A stretch of DNA of 64,000 bases from Bacteroidota bacterium (GTDB taxonomy: Bacteria > Bacteroidota > Ignavibacteria > Kryptoniales > JAKASW01), in contig JAJZVO010000023.1 of the NCBI GenBank assembly GCA_021845665.1, forward strand, positions 1-64,000. The letters run 5' to 3'. The notes below the pieces were generated by a model, which did no database searches, was not told the DNA's origin, and worked only from the letters and a program-made list of their open reading frames with translations. This document shows, one piece after another, positions 43,523-51,527 of the stretch (the stretch's first letter is position 1; each line of letters starts with the position of its first letter). Made by a program: the position numbers and the translations under genes.

Positions 43523-45163
43523 ATGTCCCAACCAAGAAGAAATATTCTCGTTGCCGTTGTAGGTATGACCCCGCAAGTGGTCACGGAAACACTCTATGCA
43601 CTGGAGGTGGAACAGCGTATAAAAGTGTCAGAGACTTATGTTATCACTACCGAAGAGGGCAAGAAGAATATCCTGGGTGACAAAGGCCTACATTCTCTTG
43701 CTGATGAAATCGCAAGACTATCACAAATATATGAATGTCAGCTTCCAACTTTTTCCGTTGAGAAGAACTGCATCACCGTCGAAGATGAAAGCTTTCAGAT
43801 TGCTGACATCGATTCGGCCGAGAAGAGTCTCGCCTTCTTCAACGCGATGACAGAGTTCGTTCGCAATTTGTCCGCTGATTCCAACTCAGCGATACATTGC
43901 TCCATAGCAGGCGGTCGTAAAACAATGGGCCTCGCTGCCGGCTATGCTATGTCGCTTTTCGGCCGCCCTCAAGACACACTGTCTCATGTCTTGGCTAGCA
44001 AGGAACTTGAAGACAGTAAGAAATTCTTCCCAGAGCCAGGCCATGATGCCGAAAAGGTTGTCCTTGTCGAGATACCTTTCATCCGGCTGAGGGACTTCAT
44101 TGACATAGAGTTGTCAAAAGGATCATACTCTGATTTTGTAAGTCTTGCTCAAGCTAGGGTTGATATTCGAACCGGTGATTTCGGTGCACGATTCGGTATC
44201 ATAGGCCACTCCCCGAAAATGATTGATGTTTTTTCGAGAATAGAGGATTACTCGGAATCGGATTACCCCATCTTGATTATCGGAGAGACTGGGACAGGAA
44301 AAGAACTCGTCGCACGCGCAATTCACCAAAACAGCAATCGAGCTGAATCAGAATTTGTCGCGGTGAATTGTGGGTCAGTTTCTCACGACCTTCTTGAGAG
44401 TGAACTATTCGGTCACGTCAAAGGTGCATTTACGGGAGCAGGTCAAGATAGAGCTGGCTTTTTCGAAACAGCTGACAATGGCACGATCTTCCTTGATGAG
44501 GTAACCGAGACTGATTCTAATTTTCAGAAAAATCTTCTTCGCGTTCTTCAGGAAGGAGAATACCGCCGAGTTGGCGAGACTCTCCTCAGGAAAACAAATG
44601 CACGGGTCATCGCAGCAACTAATCGAGTTGATCTAAGAAGAGAGATCACCGGTGGGGATTTCCGCCAAGACCTTTACTACCGGCTCGATGTCTTGCGCAT
44701 TTCGATCCCACCATTGAGAGAGAGAAAAGAGGATATACCCGAACTGGTCGATTACTTCCTCATGAAGCACTCTAAAAAGGTAGGGAAAAGTTTTGACGGT
44801 CTATCCCCAGTTTTTCAGGACGCACTCCAATCTTATGATTATCCTGGAAATGTTCGCGAATTAGAGAACAACATCATCCAGACGGTTGTTGGCACTGGCG
44901 GCAAGACCATTACCGACAAATATCTTGGCCAAGAGATTAAAGATGCGTGGTCGAGGATCTTAGCTACCATAGTTATTGAAGAACCTCCCGAGACCATTCT
45001 GCCATTTGAAGATATGAAGAAACATTGGCTGATCCACGTACTTCGCATAACTCGCGGCAATCGCTCGAAGGCTGCTCAGTTAATGCAACTCGACTATGAC
45101 ACTGTTCTAAACTGGATTAAGAAGTACGGAATAGAAGAGCACCATTACCGAAATACTCGGTAA
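43523..45163 (+). CDS. CARF-sigma54 AAA+ enhancer-binding transcription activator
   Basis: About 546 residues from the ATG at 43523. The N-terminus is an NE0113-type CARF domain (ILVAVVGMTPQVVTETLYAL; HCSIAGGRKTMGLAAGYAM). From about 230 a complete sigma54-interaction AAA+ domain follows: Walker A GETGTGKE (about 254), the sigma54-contact loop GAFTGA (about 301), Walker B GTIFLDEV, FRQDLYYRLDVLRISIPPLRERKEDI, and YPGNVRELEN. The C-terminal Fis-type helix-turn-helix is NRSKAAQLMQLDYDTVLNWIKKYGI. The layout matches RtcR, a CARF-containing sigma54 activator, but with a CRISPR-type CARF. Ligand binding should allow it to remodel sigma54-RNA polymerase at target promoters. Confidence 0.9.
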   Translation: MSQPRRNILVAVVGMTPQVVTETLYALEVEQRIKVSETYVITTEEGKKNILGDKGLHSLADEIARLSQIYECQLPTFSVEKNCITVEDESFQIADIDSAEKSLAFFNAMTEFVRNLSADSNSAIHCSIAGGRKTMGLAAGYAMSLFGRPQDTLSHVLASKELEDSKKFFPEPGHDAEKVVLVEIPFIRLRDFIDIELSKGSYSDFVSLAQARVDIRTGDFGARFGIIGHSPKMIDVFSRIEDYSESDYPILIIGETGTGKELVARAIHQNSNRAESEFVAVNCGSVSHDLLESELFGHVKGAFTGAGQDRAGFFETADNGTIFLDEVTETDSNFQKNLLRVLQEGEYRRVGETLLRKTNARVIAATNRVDLRREITGGDFRQDLYYRLDVLRISIPPLRERKEDIPELVDYFLMKHSKKVGKSFDGLSPVFQDALQSYDYPGNVRELENNIIQTVVGTGGKTITDKYLGQEIKDAWSRILATIVIEEPPETILPFEDMKKHWLIHVLRITRGNRSKAAQLMQLDYDTVLNWIKKYGIEEHHYRNTR

Positions 45164-45194
45164 TACCTGAAACTTCGGCACCGAAAATTTCGGT
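45144..45194. promoter_or_regulatory. pair of ACCGAAA-type inverted repeats at the end of the activator gene
   Basis: ATTACCGA (45144-45151) pairs with TCGGTAAT (45157-45164) across AATAC and contains the stop codon. ACCGAAA-A-TTTCGGT (45180-45194) is a second, nearly perfect palindrome 16 bases on. The two share the half-site ACCGAA. They could be protein-binding sites for the activator just upstream or parts of a transcription end signal; no T-run follows. Confidence 0.4.
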
Positions 45195-45524
45195 CTCCGC
45201 AAGTCCCACCCATCAAAACCCTACCAATCTTTCCCAAAACCTCATCTTTAATGCGGCATATCATTTGAACTAATACGAATTAGTTCTTTGATTTGGCTGA
45301 GCAGGACTTCCTGGTGAACCTTCATTTGCTTCTGGTCCTCACTGATAGTCGGCATGCAACGTAACCGCGGAAGCTTACTGAAACTGAGCCGAAAAATCTT
45401 CAACTGAACTTATCGACGGTAAAAAAAGTGAGGGTTGATTTGGAAATGGATCTAGATTCTCACTCTTAGTATAGCGAGAGGTTAAACGCATCAACTTCAA
45501 GGCATCGTACTTGTTGGAGGTCAA
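45195..45524. other. non-coding interval
   Basis: No supported gene. I looked for a sigma54 promoter (GG-N10-GC in TGGC...TTGC context) and did not find a convincing one. It probably contains the promoter for the genes starting at 45525. Confidence 0.3.
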
Positions 45525-45752
45525 ATGAATCGGAAAGTAATTGGAAGAGTGAAAGCTGATATGGAAGCTTCAGAGCACGGCAAGGTGGAGCGAGTCCCCG
45601 GCAAGCACACCTGGCGGCTCAAGAGACGCGGAGTTCCCGGCTCGGAGTACAAAGTGGTCGAGAACTTCCCGGGTTGCACGATTGACTACGAAGGCCTAAA
45701 CGCCATGCTGCGGGGGCTGGGCTACAAAACTTCCAGCTGGGATCCGAGATAG
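45525..45752 (+). CDS. small basic protein
   Basis: 75 residues with GGAGGTCAA directly before the ATG, a very strong ribosome-binding site. The product is basic (RVKADMEASEHGKVERVPGKHTWRLKRRG) and ends GYKTSSWDPR. No family recognised. It begins a run of small genes (45906, 46026) leading into a large membrane-protein gene, all with strong ribosome-binding sites and the same direction. Confidence 0.6.
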   Translation: MNRKVIGRVKADMEASEHGKVERVPGKHTWRLKRRGVPGSEYKVVENFPGCTIDYEGLNAMLRGLGYKTSSWDPR

Positions 45753-45905
45753 TAGACTCAGCGGTCGCCGCTCGGTTCCCAGGGCACAGCGATACGGCCC
45801 GAATCGTTCTTTGACAAATTTGATCCAGCTTCGATTCTTATTTCTCTACGCAGGCAGTATTCATCGCTATTCTGGATGTAGTCAACAAAAAAGGGAGGTT
45901 TTTCT

Positions 45906-46001
45906 ATGGATGAAGCAATCATTAAACACTTATGGAGGCAGACACCCGGGGCAGTCACCAACGACGAACCAACTGCTGATTCGATGACTTGGTACATCTA
46001 A
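45906..46001 (+). CDS. very small ORF (31 aa) with strong ribosome-binding site
   Basis: GGGAGG lies about 8 bases before the ATG at 45906. The product begins MDEAIIKHLWRQTPGAVTND and ends DSMTWYI. It is too short for standard gene calling but sits between two small genes with equally strong ribosome-binding sites. Confidence 0.4.
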   Translation: MDEAIIKHLWRQTPGAVTNDEPTADSMTWYI

Positions 46002-46025
46002 CGAATAATAATTGGAGGTTCCGAC

Positions 46026-46316
46026 ATGAATGATCTAAAGAAAATCTTTGAGAGGCAGGATGACCCTAAAAAGCAGGAGTTCCTCAAGGAGGTTGTTGCT
46101 CGTGGAACACTGATCACTGATGATCCCACTGCGGACCTGTTGGCCTACGCAGCGAAGAAGGACGAGCGTGAGAAGGCTGAGCAGACGGCTTCGAGTGAAT
46201 CCGACTTAACCGATGACACCGATCTTGAGCTGCATCCCCCAGAGCTGCCCACGATACCTAAGGAGTTACTGGATAAATGCATCAGGCTAGCCCGGAAAAT
46301 TGCCGGAGCCAAGTAG
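46026..46316 (+). CDS. small acidic helical protein
   Basis: 96 residues; GGAGG precedes the ATG by 7 bases. The product is helical and acidic (ERQDDPKKQEFLKEVVARG, AYAAKKDEREKAEQTASSES) with a proline-containing turn (LHPPELPTIP) and a basic C-terminal helix (KCIRLARKIAGAK). No family recognised. It precedes the large membrane protein by about 100 bases. Confidence 0.55.
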   Translation: MNDLKKIFERQDDPKKQEFLKEVVARGTLITDDPTADLLAYAAKKDEREKAEQTASSESDLTDDTDLELHPPELPTIPKELLDKCIRLARKIAGAK

Positions 46317-46415
46317 TCGCGTCGGTACGGATAGGACAAATAAGCGTGATGAAAGAGTAAATAGCGTGAGAAATTTAGTGTTCAATTGGATCTATAATAA
46401 TCAAACGGAGCTGAT

Positions 46416-48224
46416 ATGAAGTCAATCTTAGATTTTATGTTCGGTTTGATGTATGCGTTCAGAGGCCGTCCACTCCAAATTGCTGAGGAAACTCGGCGCA
46501 ACCAGCTTCTGGCGAAAGCTCCCCTCTCGGTATCGCCCGCGTCCTTTCAAATACAACCTGACGGAGAGGTCATTCATGTTACCGAGGACACAGCCGATGA
46601 TCAACCTGACGATGAAGATGAGCTCAGTCTCAGGCGGCTTATCGGTCAAAAATCGATTCAAAGAATCATCCGCCACGTGCAGGAGCTGGGCGAGCGGCTA
46701 AGTCAACTCATTCTCGAGAGGACAGAGAAAGCAGCCCAGCTTGACGAACTCCGAGCCGCATCTCGCTCATCCATGCTTGACTCCGGCGGAGAACTCGAGC
46801 ACAAGCGCCGCGACCGCAAACGGCTCATTCCATTAATGATATTAACCGCGCTCGCGGCAATCCTTTTTGATGCCTTCACTCTCGCTGACTGCGTGACGGG
46901 CCTCGATATCTCGAATTTGTTCCGGGCCGGTCCACTTTCAATATTCACAACTTCTGTCCTTTCGCTCGGGATGTTCTTCGTGCAATACTGGGCGGCGCAC
47001 CTTTTCAGCGAGGAGAAAACAACCCACAAAATATCAGGCATATTTGTCCTGGTATCCTTGGCTTTCATCCTCATGATGTTCAGATTGCATGAAAATTACG
47101 GGGCTGGTCTGCAAGCATCATCGCAGATTACGGATTTTCTTGGCGCCCTCTTTTTCCTTCTTACGGTGAGCTTGGCTTTACTCTTTCACTCCCTTTACCA
47201 AGAATCCCGTCAAATTCAAAAATGGCTTGATATGTACGATGGAAATCTCAAGGCAAGGAGACAGGCTGAACTGGAATTACAAGCCGAAACGAGATCCATC
47301 GACGAGCGAATACAAGAATGCGAAAGAGAGATTGAAAGCGATATAAGAGAATTCGAGAACGCCCACCGCGCAGAGGAATCCAGAAAGGAAACTGAGGCAC
47401 AACGGTCAGATGCCTTTGCAAAAAGGCTTCTTGCCCGTCTTGCCACGTTCCGCTTCGGCTACCTGATGGGAGAACGAACAAAGAAGGCCCCGGCACTCAA
47501 ACCAGTACTCGTGGCTTCGATAATAATTCCGCTCCTTTTCCTCCTCTTCGGGTGCGGCTATTACGCTAATCGTGGTGGAGCTGATTGCGAGGTTATCACA
47601 GACCAGAGCACATCGGTCGGAAGCTACCACATAAACTCCGCTGAACTCGCTGAGATCGGCACCTCATGGGTTCACGACGCTGAGAGAATGGGTGGCGGCA
47701 GATTTGAAATATTGCTGGTCGGCCATTCCTTCGACGATGTGCCGGTACTTTTTTCCCAGGATTACCCAACACGGTTTCCTGCACCCATAAGTGAAAGCAA
47801 GGCCAGGTGGGGAAGGCAATTCATTGCTCGCCTCAGCGGAGTCGCCGACAGCCTGCCTCAAAATGGAGGCTCGGCGATAGCCGAGGCAATTTACCGGGCC
47901 TCACTTCGAATTCCCGACAAAGGGGAAACCACAATCTTTGTCTACTCCGACCTTCGGGAAGTGAACAGGAGATTCGATCTGGAGAGGAACGTTCCCACTT
48001 ATACGGAGTTTGCAGACTGGCTCAAAGGGGATGGTATATCTCCAGTATTTCCGAAAGACACTCGATTGCAGGTAATCGGAGTTCACCCTTACAGCGGGCC
48101 GAACACTTCCAGACTGACTGCCCAAAACTACGATAAAACAATTCGACTCTGGGAGCAGGTTTTCAAAAGCTGGAAAGTTAAAGCATCAATCTCAGAGACT
48201 TTGAACTTGAATTCGATCCAATAA
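46416..48224 (+). CDS. five-helix membrane protein with coiled coils and a vWA-like domain
   Basis: 602 residues. A cytoplasmic N-terminus with a coiled coil (about 75-115) is followed by four hydrophobic segments (about 133-155, 172-196, 205-225, 237-260), a second coiled coil (about 265-345), and a fifth segment (VLVASIIIPLLFLLFG, about 366-381). The C-terminal 215 residues begin CEVITDQSTSVG, where DQSTS matches the DxSxS metal site (MIDAS) of von Willebrand A domains, and continue with IFVYSDLREV in the place of the second conserved Asp. The function is unknown. The next gene starts 22 bases downstream and is probably its partner. Confidence 0.6.
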   Translation: MKSILDFMFGLMYAFRGRPLQIAEETRRNQLLAKAPLSVSPASFQIQPDGEVIHVTEDTADDQPDDEDELSLRRLIGQKSIQRIIRHVQELGERLSQLILERTEKAAQLDELRAASRSSMLDSGGELEHKRRDRKRLIPLMILTALAAILFDAFTLADCVTGLDISNLFRAGPLSIFTTSVLSLGMFFVQYWAAHLFSEEKTTHKISGIFVLVSLAFILMMFRLHENYGAGLQASSQITDFLGALFFLLTVSLALLFHSLYQESRQIQKWLDMYDGNLKARRQAELELQAETRSIDERIQECEREIESDIREFENAHRAEESRKETEAQRSDAFAKRLLARLATFRFGYLMGERTKKAPALKPVLVASIIIPLLFLLFGCGYYANRGGADCEVITDQSTSVGSYHINSAELAEIGTSWVHDAERMGGGRFEILLVGHSFDDVPVLFSQDYPTRFPAPISESKARWGRQFIARLSGVADSLPQNGGSAIAEAIYRASLRIPDKGETTIFVYSDLREVNRRFDLERNVPTYTEFADWLKGDGISPVFPKDTRLQVIGVHPYSGPNTSRLTAQNYDKTIRLWEQVFKSWKVKASISETLNLNSIQ

Positions 48225-48246
48225 GAAAACAAAAAGGGAGACTATC

Positions 48247-49179
48247 ATGAAAAAGAATATCTTCATCGGCGGGGCCCACAGGGGCGGCAAGGCAATCACA
48301 GAGGCGGCTCTGAAAGACGACGCCATCGACAAATTCGACTCGGTACTGATTTCAGATCCCAAGGAAAATCGCGCGAAGCAACTGGCGCTCGACTGGAGCC
48401 GGGCGGGGATACGATCTCAAGCCTATGAGGTGCCCTGCGAAGTAGCTATTCGCAGGATCAATACACCTCTCGATGCCGCACTTCTCTCAATCGATACAAT
48501 TAATCCCATGAAAGATGTCATGCGAGAGAGGAAAGTCCCGACTCAGTGGCAGCTTATGGTGAAGGGTCTCGGTGCCACGGGACCGCTTATCGGGATCTCC
48601 GGCTCAGTTCCCAGAGGTGACAATGATGTGAGAGGATTGTCAGAGACTCTGATCGATTCGCTGGGCAGGTTTATCAAGCCGACTAGCTCCTCGGCGGTTA
48701 GAGAAAATCTGCTGAATGCAGACTTGCTTTACTCCTTGAGAAAATCTGTCTCCTGGCACAGCGTCACCAGGCTCGACATGCTCGACCGCGACCCGGATGA
48801 CATGCCCGGCGGGAGCCTGAATTTCTTCTGGGGGGACGAGAGACTCCCTTTGATCATTGAGCAGAAATCTCCGTCGCAGGAGCTCGTCGAAAGCAAGAAG
48901 CAGGCGCTGGAGGTGAATGTGCCTCAGCGACTACAGGGCTCGAAAACCCACGCTGTCGCGCTAGTGTCGAGTCAGAATGTGGACTTTTTCGTAGTTAATC
49001 AAGTGCGCGGAAAACGTTTCGCGCGGCTTCATGTGCCGTTGATGCATTCGCTCCCGGCGCCGGCTTCGTCGACACGATCGGGATCGGCGGCGGGACTCCT
49101 GCTGCTCGCCGGCATTGCGCTCCCATTTCTTGGTGCGGCTGCGGCCCCGGCAGCAATGGCAGCTGCTGTGACGGACTGA
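48247..49179 (+). CDS. Rossmann-like protein with a hydrophobic tail
   Basis: 310 residues; GGGAG precedes the ATG. The N-terminus KNIFIGGAHRGGKAITEAAL is a beta strand plus glycine-rich loop of a dinucleotide-binding-like fold, with an acidic second strand (SVLISDPKENRA). The C-terminal 35 residues (SAAGLLLLAGIALPFLGAAA) form a hydrophobic anchor. I cannot name a family. Close spacing to the vWA membrane protein suggests that they work together, possibly at the inner membrane. Confidence 0.5.
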   Translation: MKKNIFIGGAHRGGKAITEAALKDDAIDKFDSVLISDPKENRAKQLALDWSRAGIRSQAYEVPCEVAIRRINTPLDAALLSIDTINPMKDVMRERKVPTQWQLMVKGLGATGPLIGISGSVPRGDNDVRGLSETLIDSLGRFIKPTSSSAVRENLLNADLLYSLRKSVSWHSVTRLDMLDRDPDDMPGGSLNFFWGDERLPLIIEQKSPSQELVESKKQALEVNVPQRLQGSKTHAVALVSSQNVDFFVVNQVRGKRFARLHVPLMHSLPAPASSTRSGSAAGLLLLAGIALPFLGAAAAPAAMAAAVTD

Positions 49180-49252
49180 CAGCCGATATCCACCGAGCAA
49201 CGCCAGCGTACCAGTATGGGTGTGAGGCCATTTACATAAGGAATGGTGGAAC

Positions 49253-49414
49253 ATGAGTGCATTACTACTGCTGTTCTTGATATTTGCATTGCCGGTACTC
49301 CTAATCAAGATTCTCAAGTCGCTATTCGCATTCGTGCTGAGCGCGGCCCGGTTGTACTTCTATCTGATCCTCGTTCTGCTATTATCTGCGCTCGTAATCG
49401 GAGGATTCAAATGA
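49253..49414 (+). CDS. small membrane protein (53 aa)
   Basis: The ATG at 49253 follows GGTGGAAC. The product starts MSALLLLFLIFALPVLLIKI and contains two hydrophobic helices separated by KSLFAFVLSAARLY, ending LSALVIGGFK. It is missed by length filters above 60 residues. It lies in the operon between the Rossmann-like protein and the secreted protein at 49497. Confidence 0.55.
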   Translation: MSALLLLFLIFALPVLLIKILKSLFAFVLSAARLYFYLILVLLLSALVIGGFK

Positions 49415-49496
49415 CAATCGCTCTTCTCATGAACATACTGCAAATCCGAAGACGAACCTTGGAAAGAATATCTCTTATCGACTCTATGACAATTGG

Positions 49497-50192
49497 ATGC
49501 AAAAAATGAAAACAGACATTTACATAGCGAAAGTCGGCGTTTTGATCTTCGCAGCCTCGCTGCTCACTTCGACGGTTTGTTTCGCCCAATTTCGCATCAG
49601 GCCTGACTGGGTCACCAATCCTCCACGCGGCTATATCAATTATTATTATGTCGGATTGGGCATCAGTCCCGATTACCAATTGTCGGTACAATACGCGATT
49701 TCTGATGCGGCACAGATGTTGGAAAATCGCTACGACATTGAGAGCTACACACTAATCGACAAAACTCCGGTCGCCGATTATTCGAGAGTAATTGTTAGTC
49801 TTCACGGGCAGAAGAAGACAGTTCTCCTTAAAGTCGTCGACAGTTATGTAGAGCAGGGATATGACGGCTACAAGACCTTTCTTCTTATTAGTTCGCCGAG
49901 ACCGGCTTCTGATATCAGGCACATCCCCGGCGATCTGGGAGCGTTGTTGAGGTCAACCTTGATCCCTGGCTGGGGGCAATACTATAAACATTACCGGGAA
50001 CGCGGAATGATTTTCCTCATAGCTGAGGGGATCGCACTGGGAACGGCAGCCGTGCTGTACCATGAAGCAACTACCGGGCTTGATCGCCAGGCTAGATCAG
50101 GCTTCAATATCGCCTTCAGCATTGGAATTGCAATCCATATCCTGGATATGATCGATAGCGCGACAATTAAGCCAAATATTCAATATGAATAG
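49497..50192 (+). CDS. secreted/envelope protein, LPP20-like with a DUF5683-like tail
   Basis: 231 residues; starts at 49497 or 49506. A signal peptide (VGVLIFAASLLTSTVCFA) ends at about residue 31. WVTNPPRGYINYYYVGLGIS resembles the entry to the LPP20-type domain of envelope lipoproteins. The C-terminal part, LRSTLIPGWGQYYKHYRERGMIFLIAEG followed by hydrophobic helices, resembles DUF5683, common in Bacteroidetes. No lipobox is seen. It overlaps the frame of the next gene's upstream region and is probably co-expressed with the lipoprotein that follows. Confidence 0.55.
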   Translation: MQKMKTDIYIAKVGVLIFAASLLTSTVCFAQFRIRPDWVTNPPRGYINYYYVGLGISPDYQLSVQYAISDAAQMLENRYDIESYTLIDKTPVADYSRVIVSLHGQKKTVLLKVVDSYVEQGYDGYKTFLLISSPRPASDIRHIPGDLGALLRSTLIPGWGQYYKHYRERGMIFLIAEGIALGTAAVLYHEATTGLDRQARSGFNIAFSIGIAIHILDMIDSATIKPNIQYE

Positions 50193-50229
50193 CACTCTTC
50201 AAAAGATTTACAAAACGGAGGTTGATAAG

Positions 50230-50844
50230 ATGAAAACCAAATTGTTCTTCCTGTTGTTTCTTGCCGTTCTCACGTACGGTTGCGGAGCAAGTTCGCTCCT
50301 GAATACACCCGGTACTGTTCAGAAAACGCTCTTTGAAACAAGCACCTCCAAGGAGCCACAATGGGTGCTTGGTTCCAAAGTATTCTGGTACGACCCTAAG
50401 GATCAATGTTACTACGTGGTGGGAGTCGCAAACGACCAGTCGGACTTGGGATTCGGCAGCTCGATCGCGCAGGCCATTGCGCTCAAAAACCTGGCGCAAA
50501 GAATTCAGACTATCTTCAATTCAAGATTTGCACTCATCGAGACTGGCAAATCTGATGAAGTCCGTAATCTCGGTGACCTGCTTGTATCGGCGGTCACGAA
50601 CAACATTCAGCTATCAGTCGCTATGACAGAACAGTACTGGAAAGAGTGGCAGATCAATGATGGTTATCAGGCCAGGTTTCGGTACGACATCTACACACTG
50701 AACCAGATAAGCAGGGCAGATTTGGATCGGGCAATCGCTTCGGCGGTCGAAGGTTCAAAGCAGCATGTCGAAGATCCGGAGCTTCGAAGTCGATTGGACA
50801 AGTTTGAGAACGACGTTCAGAAAGAACTGGGTAACGTCCGATGA
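50230..50844 (+). CDS. lipoprotein, LPP20-like
   Basis: About 204 residues from the ATG at 50230, with GGAGG about 9 bases upstream. The signal is MKTKLFFLLFLAVLTYGC, with Cys18 as the lipid attachment site. CYYVVGVANDQSDLGFGSSIAQAIALKNLAQRI has the pattern of LPP20-type domains, in which a helix follows a strand carrying a GxA motif. The stop overlaps the next ATG (ATGATGA). The protein should sit in the inner leaflet of the outer membrane. Confidence 0.6.
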   Translation: MKTKLFFLLFLAVLTYGCGASSLLNTPGTVQKTLFETSTSKEPQWVLGSKVFWYDPKDQCYYVVGVANDQSDLGFGSSIAQAIALKNLAQRIQTIFNSRFALIETGKSDEVRNLGDLLVSAVTNNIQLSVAMTEQYWKEWQINDGYQARFRYDIYTLNQISRADLDRAIASAVEGSKQHVEDPELRSRLDKFENDVQKELGNVR

Positions 50845-51473
50845 TGAAAGCTTTGTTCATGGCGCTGATTGTCCTTCAGGCTGGCCAAGTCGCTGCCCAG
50901 CAGGTATACCCGCGATCCCGAGTGTGCTTCAGCTACGCCGTCGACATGACGACATATCACGTCGTTGAAAACAATGGATTCGCAGTGGCTGTCGGTCAAC
51001 CGCCCAGTCCTGCGCCAGTGCTCCTTAACGTCCTTGAAGTGTCATACTTCTCGTACAACAATGAACTGATGATTGGAATCAACGGAGGATTGAGCCTCGG
51101 TCAGCCCAACGGCGCTCTTCGTTTTACAAAGGCTGCACTCGACATAGAACTTGGAATCAGCGGCGGCTCGATAGACTTATATGGCGGTCTTAAGGGATTT
51201 TTATTGATAAATATGAGGCAGAGAGGAATATCCAGCTTCGATTTTTCGACAGTAAATGTGGCATATACCGAAGGACAAATCTTTGGATTCGCACCGATCG
51301 CGGGCATCAGGGCATACATAGGTATCCTGACGGTTTACGCTGAAGGATCGGTAAATGTCCTCCCCGATAGCGGCGCGCTCACCGATTGGTATAATACCGG
51401 TTCCATCGCACCATTTCAGAACGTCTCTCTCGAACCATTTTCGTTGAAGGGAGGAATAGGGATTGATTTCTGA
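50841..51473 (+). CDS. outer-membrane beta-barrel-like protein
   Basis: 210 residues. A signal peptide (MMKALFMALIVLQAGQVAAQ) is followed by alternating hydrophobic/polar beta strands (YFSYNNELMIGINGGLSLG; LDIELGISGGSIDLYGGLKG) ending in FSLKGGIGIDF with a terminal aromatic residue, as in small outer-membrane barrels. No family can be named. It is cotranslated with the preceding lipoprotein. Confidence 0.6.
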   Translation: MMKALFMALIVLQAGQVAAQQVYPRSRVCFSYAVDMTTYHVVENNGFAVAVGQPPSPAPVLLNVLEVSYFSYNNELMIGINGGLSLGQPNGALRFTKAALDIELGISGGSIDLYGGLKGFLLINMRQRGISSFDFSTVNVAYTEGQIFGFAPIAGIRAYIGILTVYAEGSVNVLPDSGALTDWYNTGSIAPFQNVSLEPFSLKGGIGIDF

Positions 51474-51527
51474 ACTCGATTTTCCTGCATCGGTTGCTCG
51501 AAATATTATTGAAGAGGAGAAATGTCT

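Noticed and set aside
45758-45997. Minus-strand ORF of 79 codons
   Set aside because: It has no ribosome-binding site and overlaps the plus-strand 31-codon ORF, which has a strong one.
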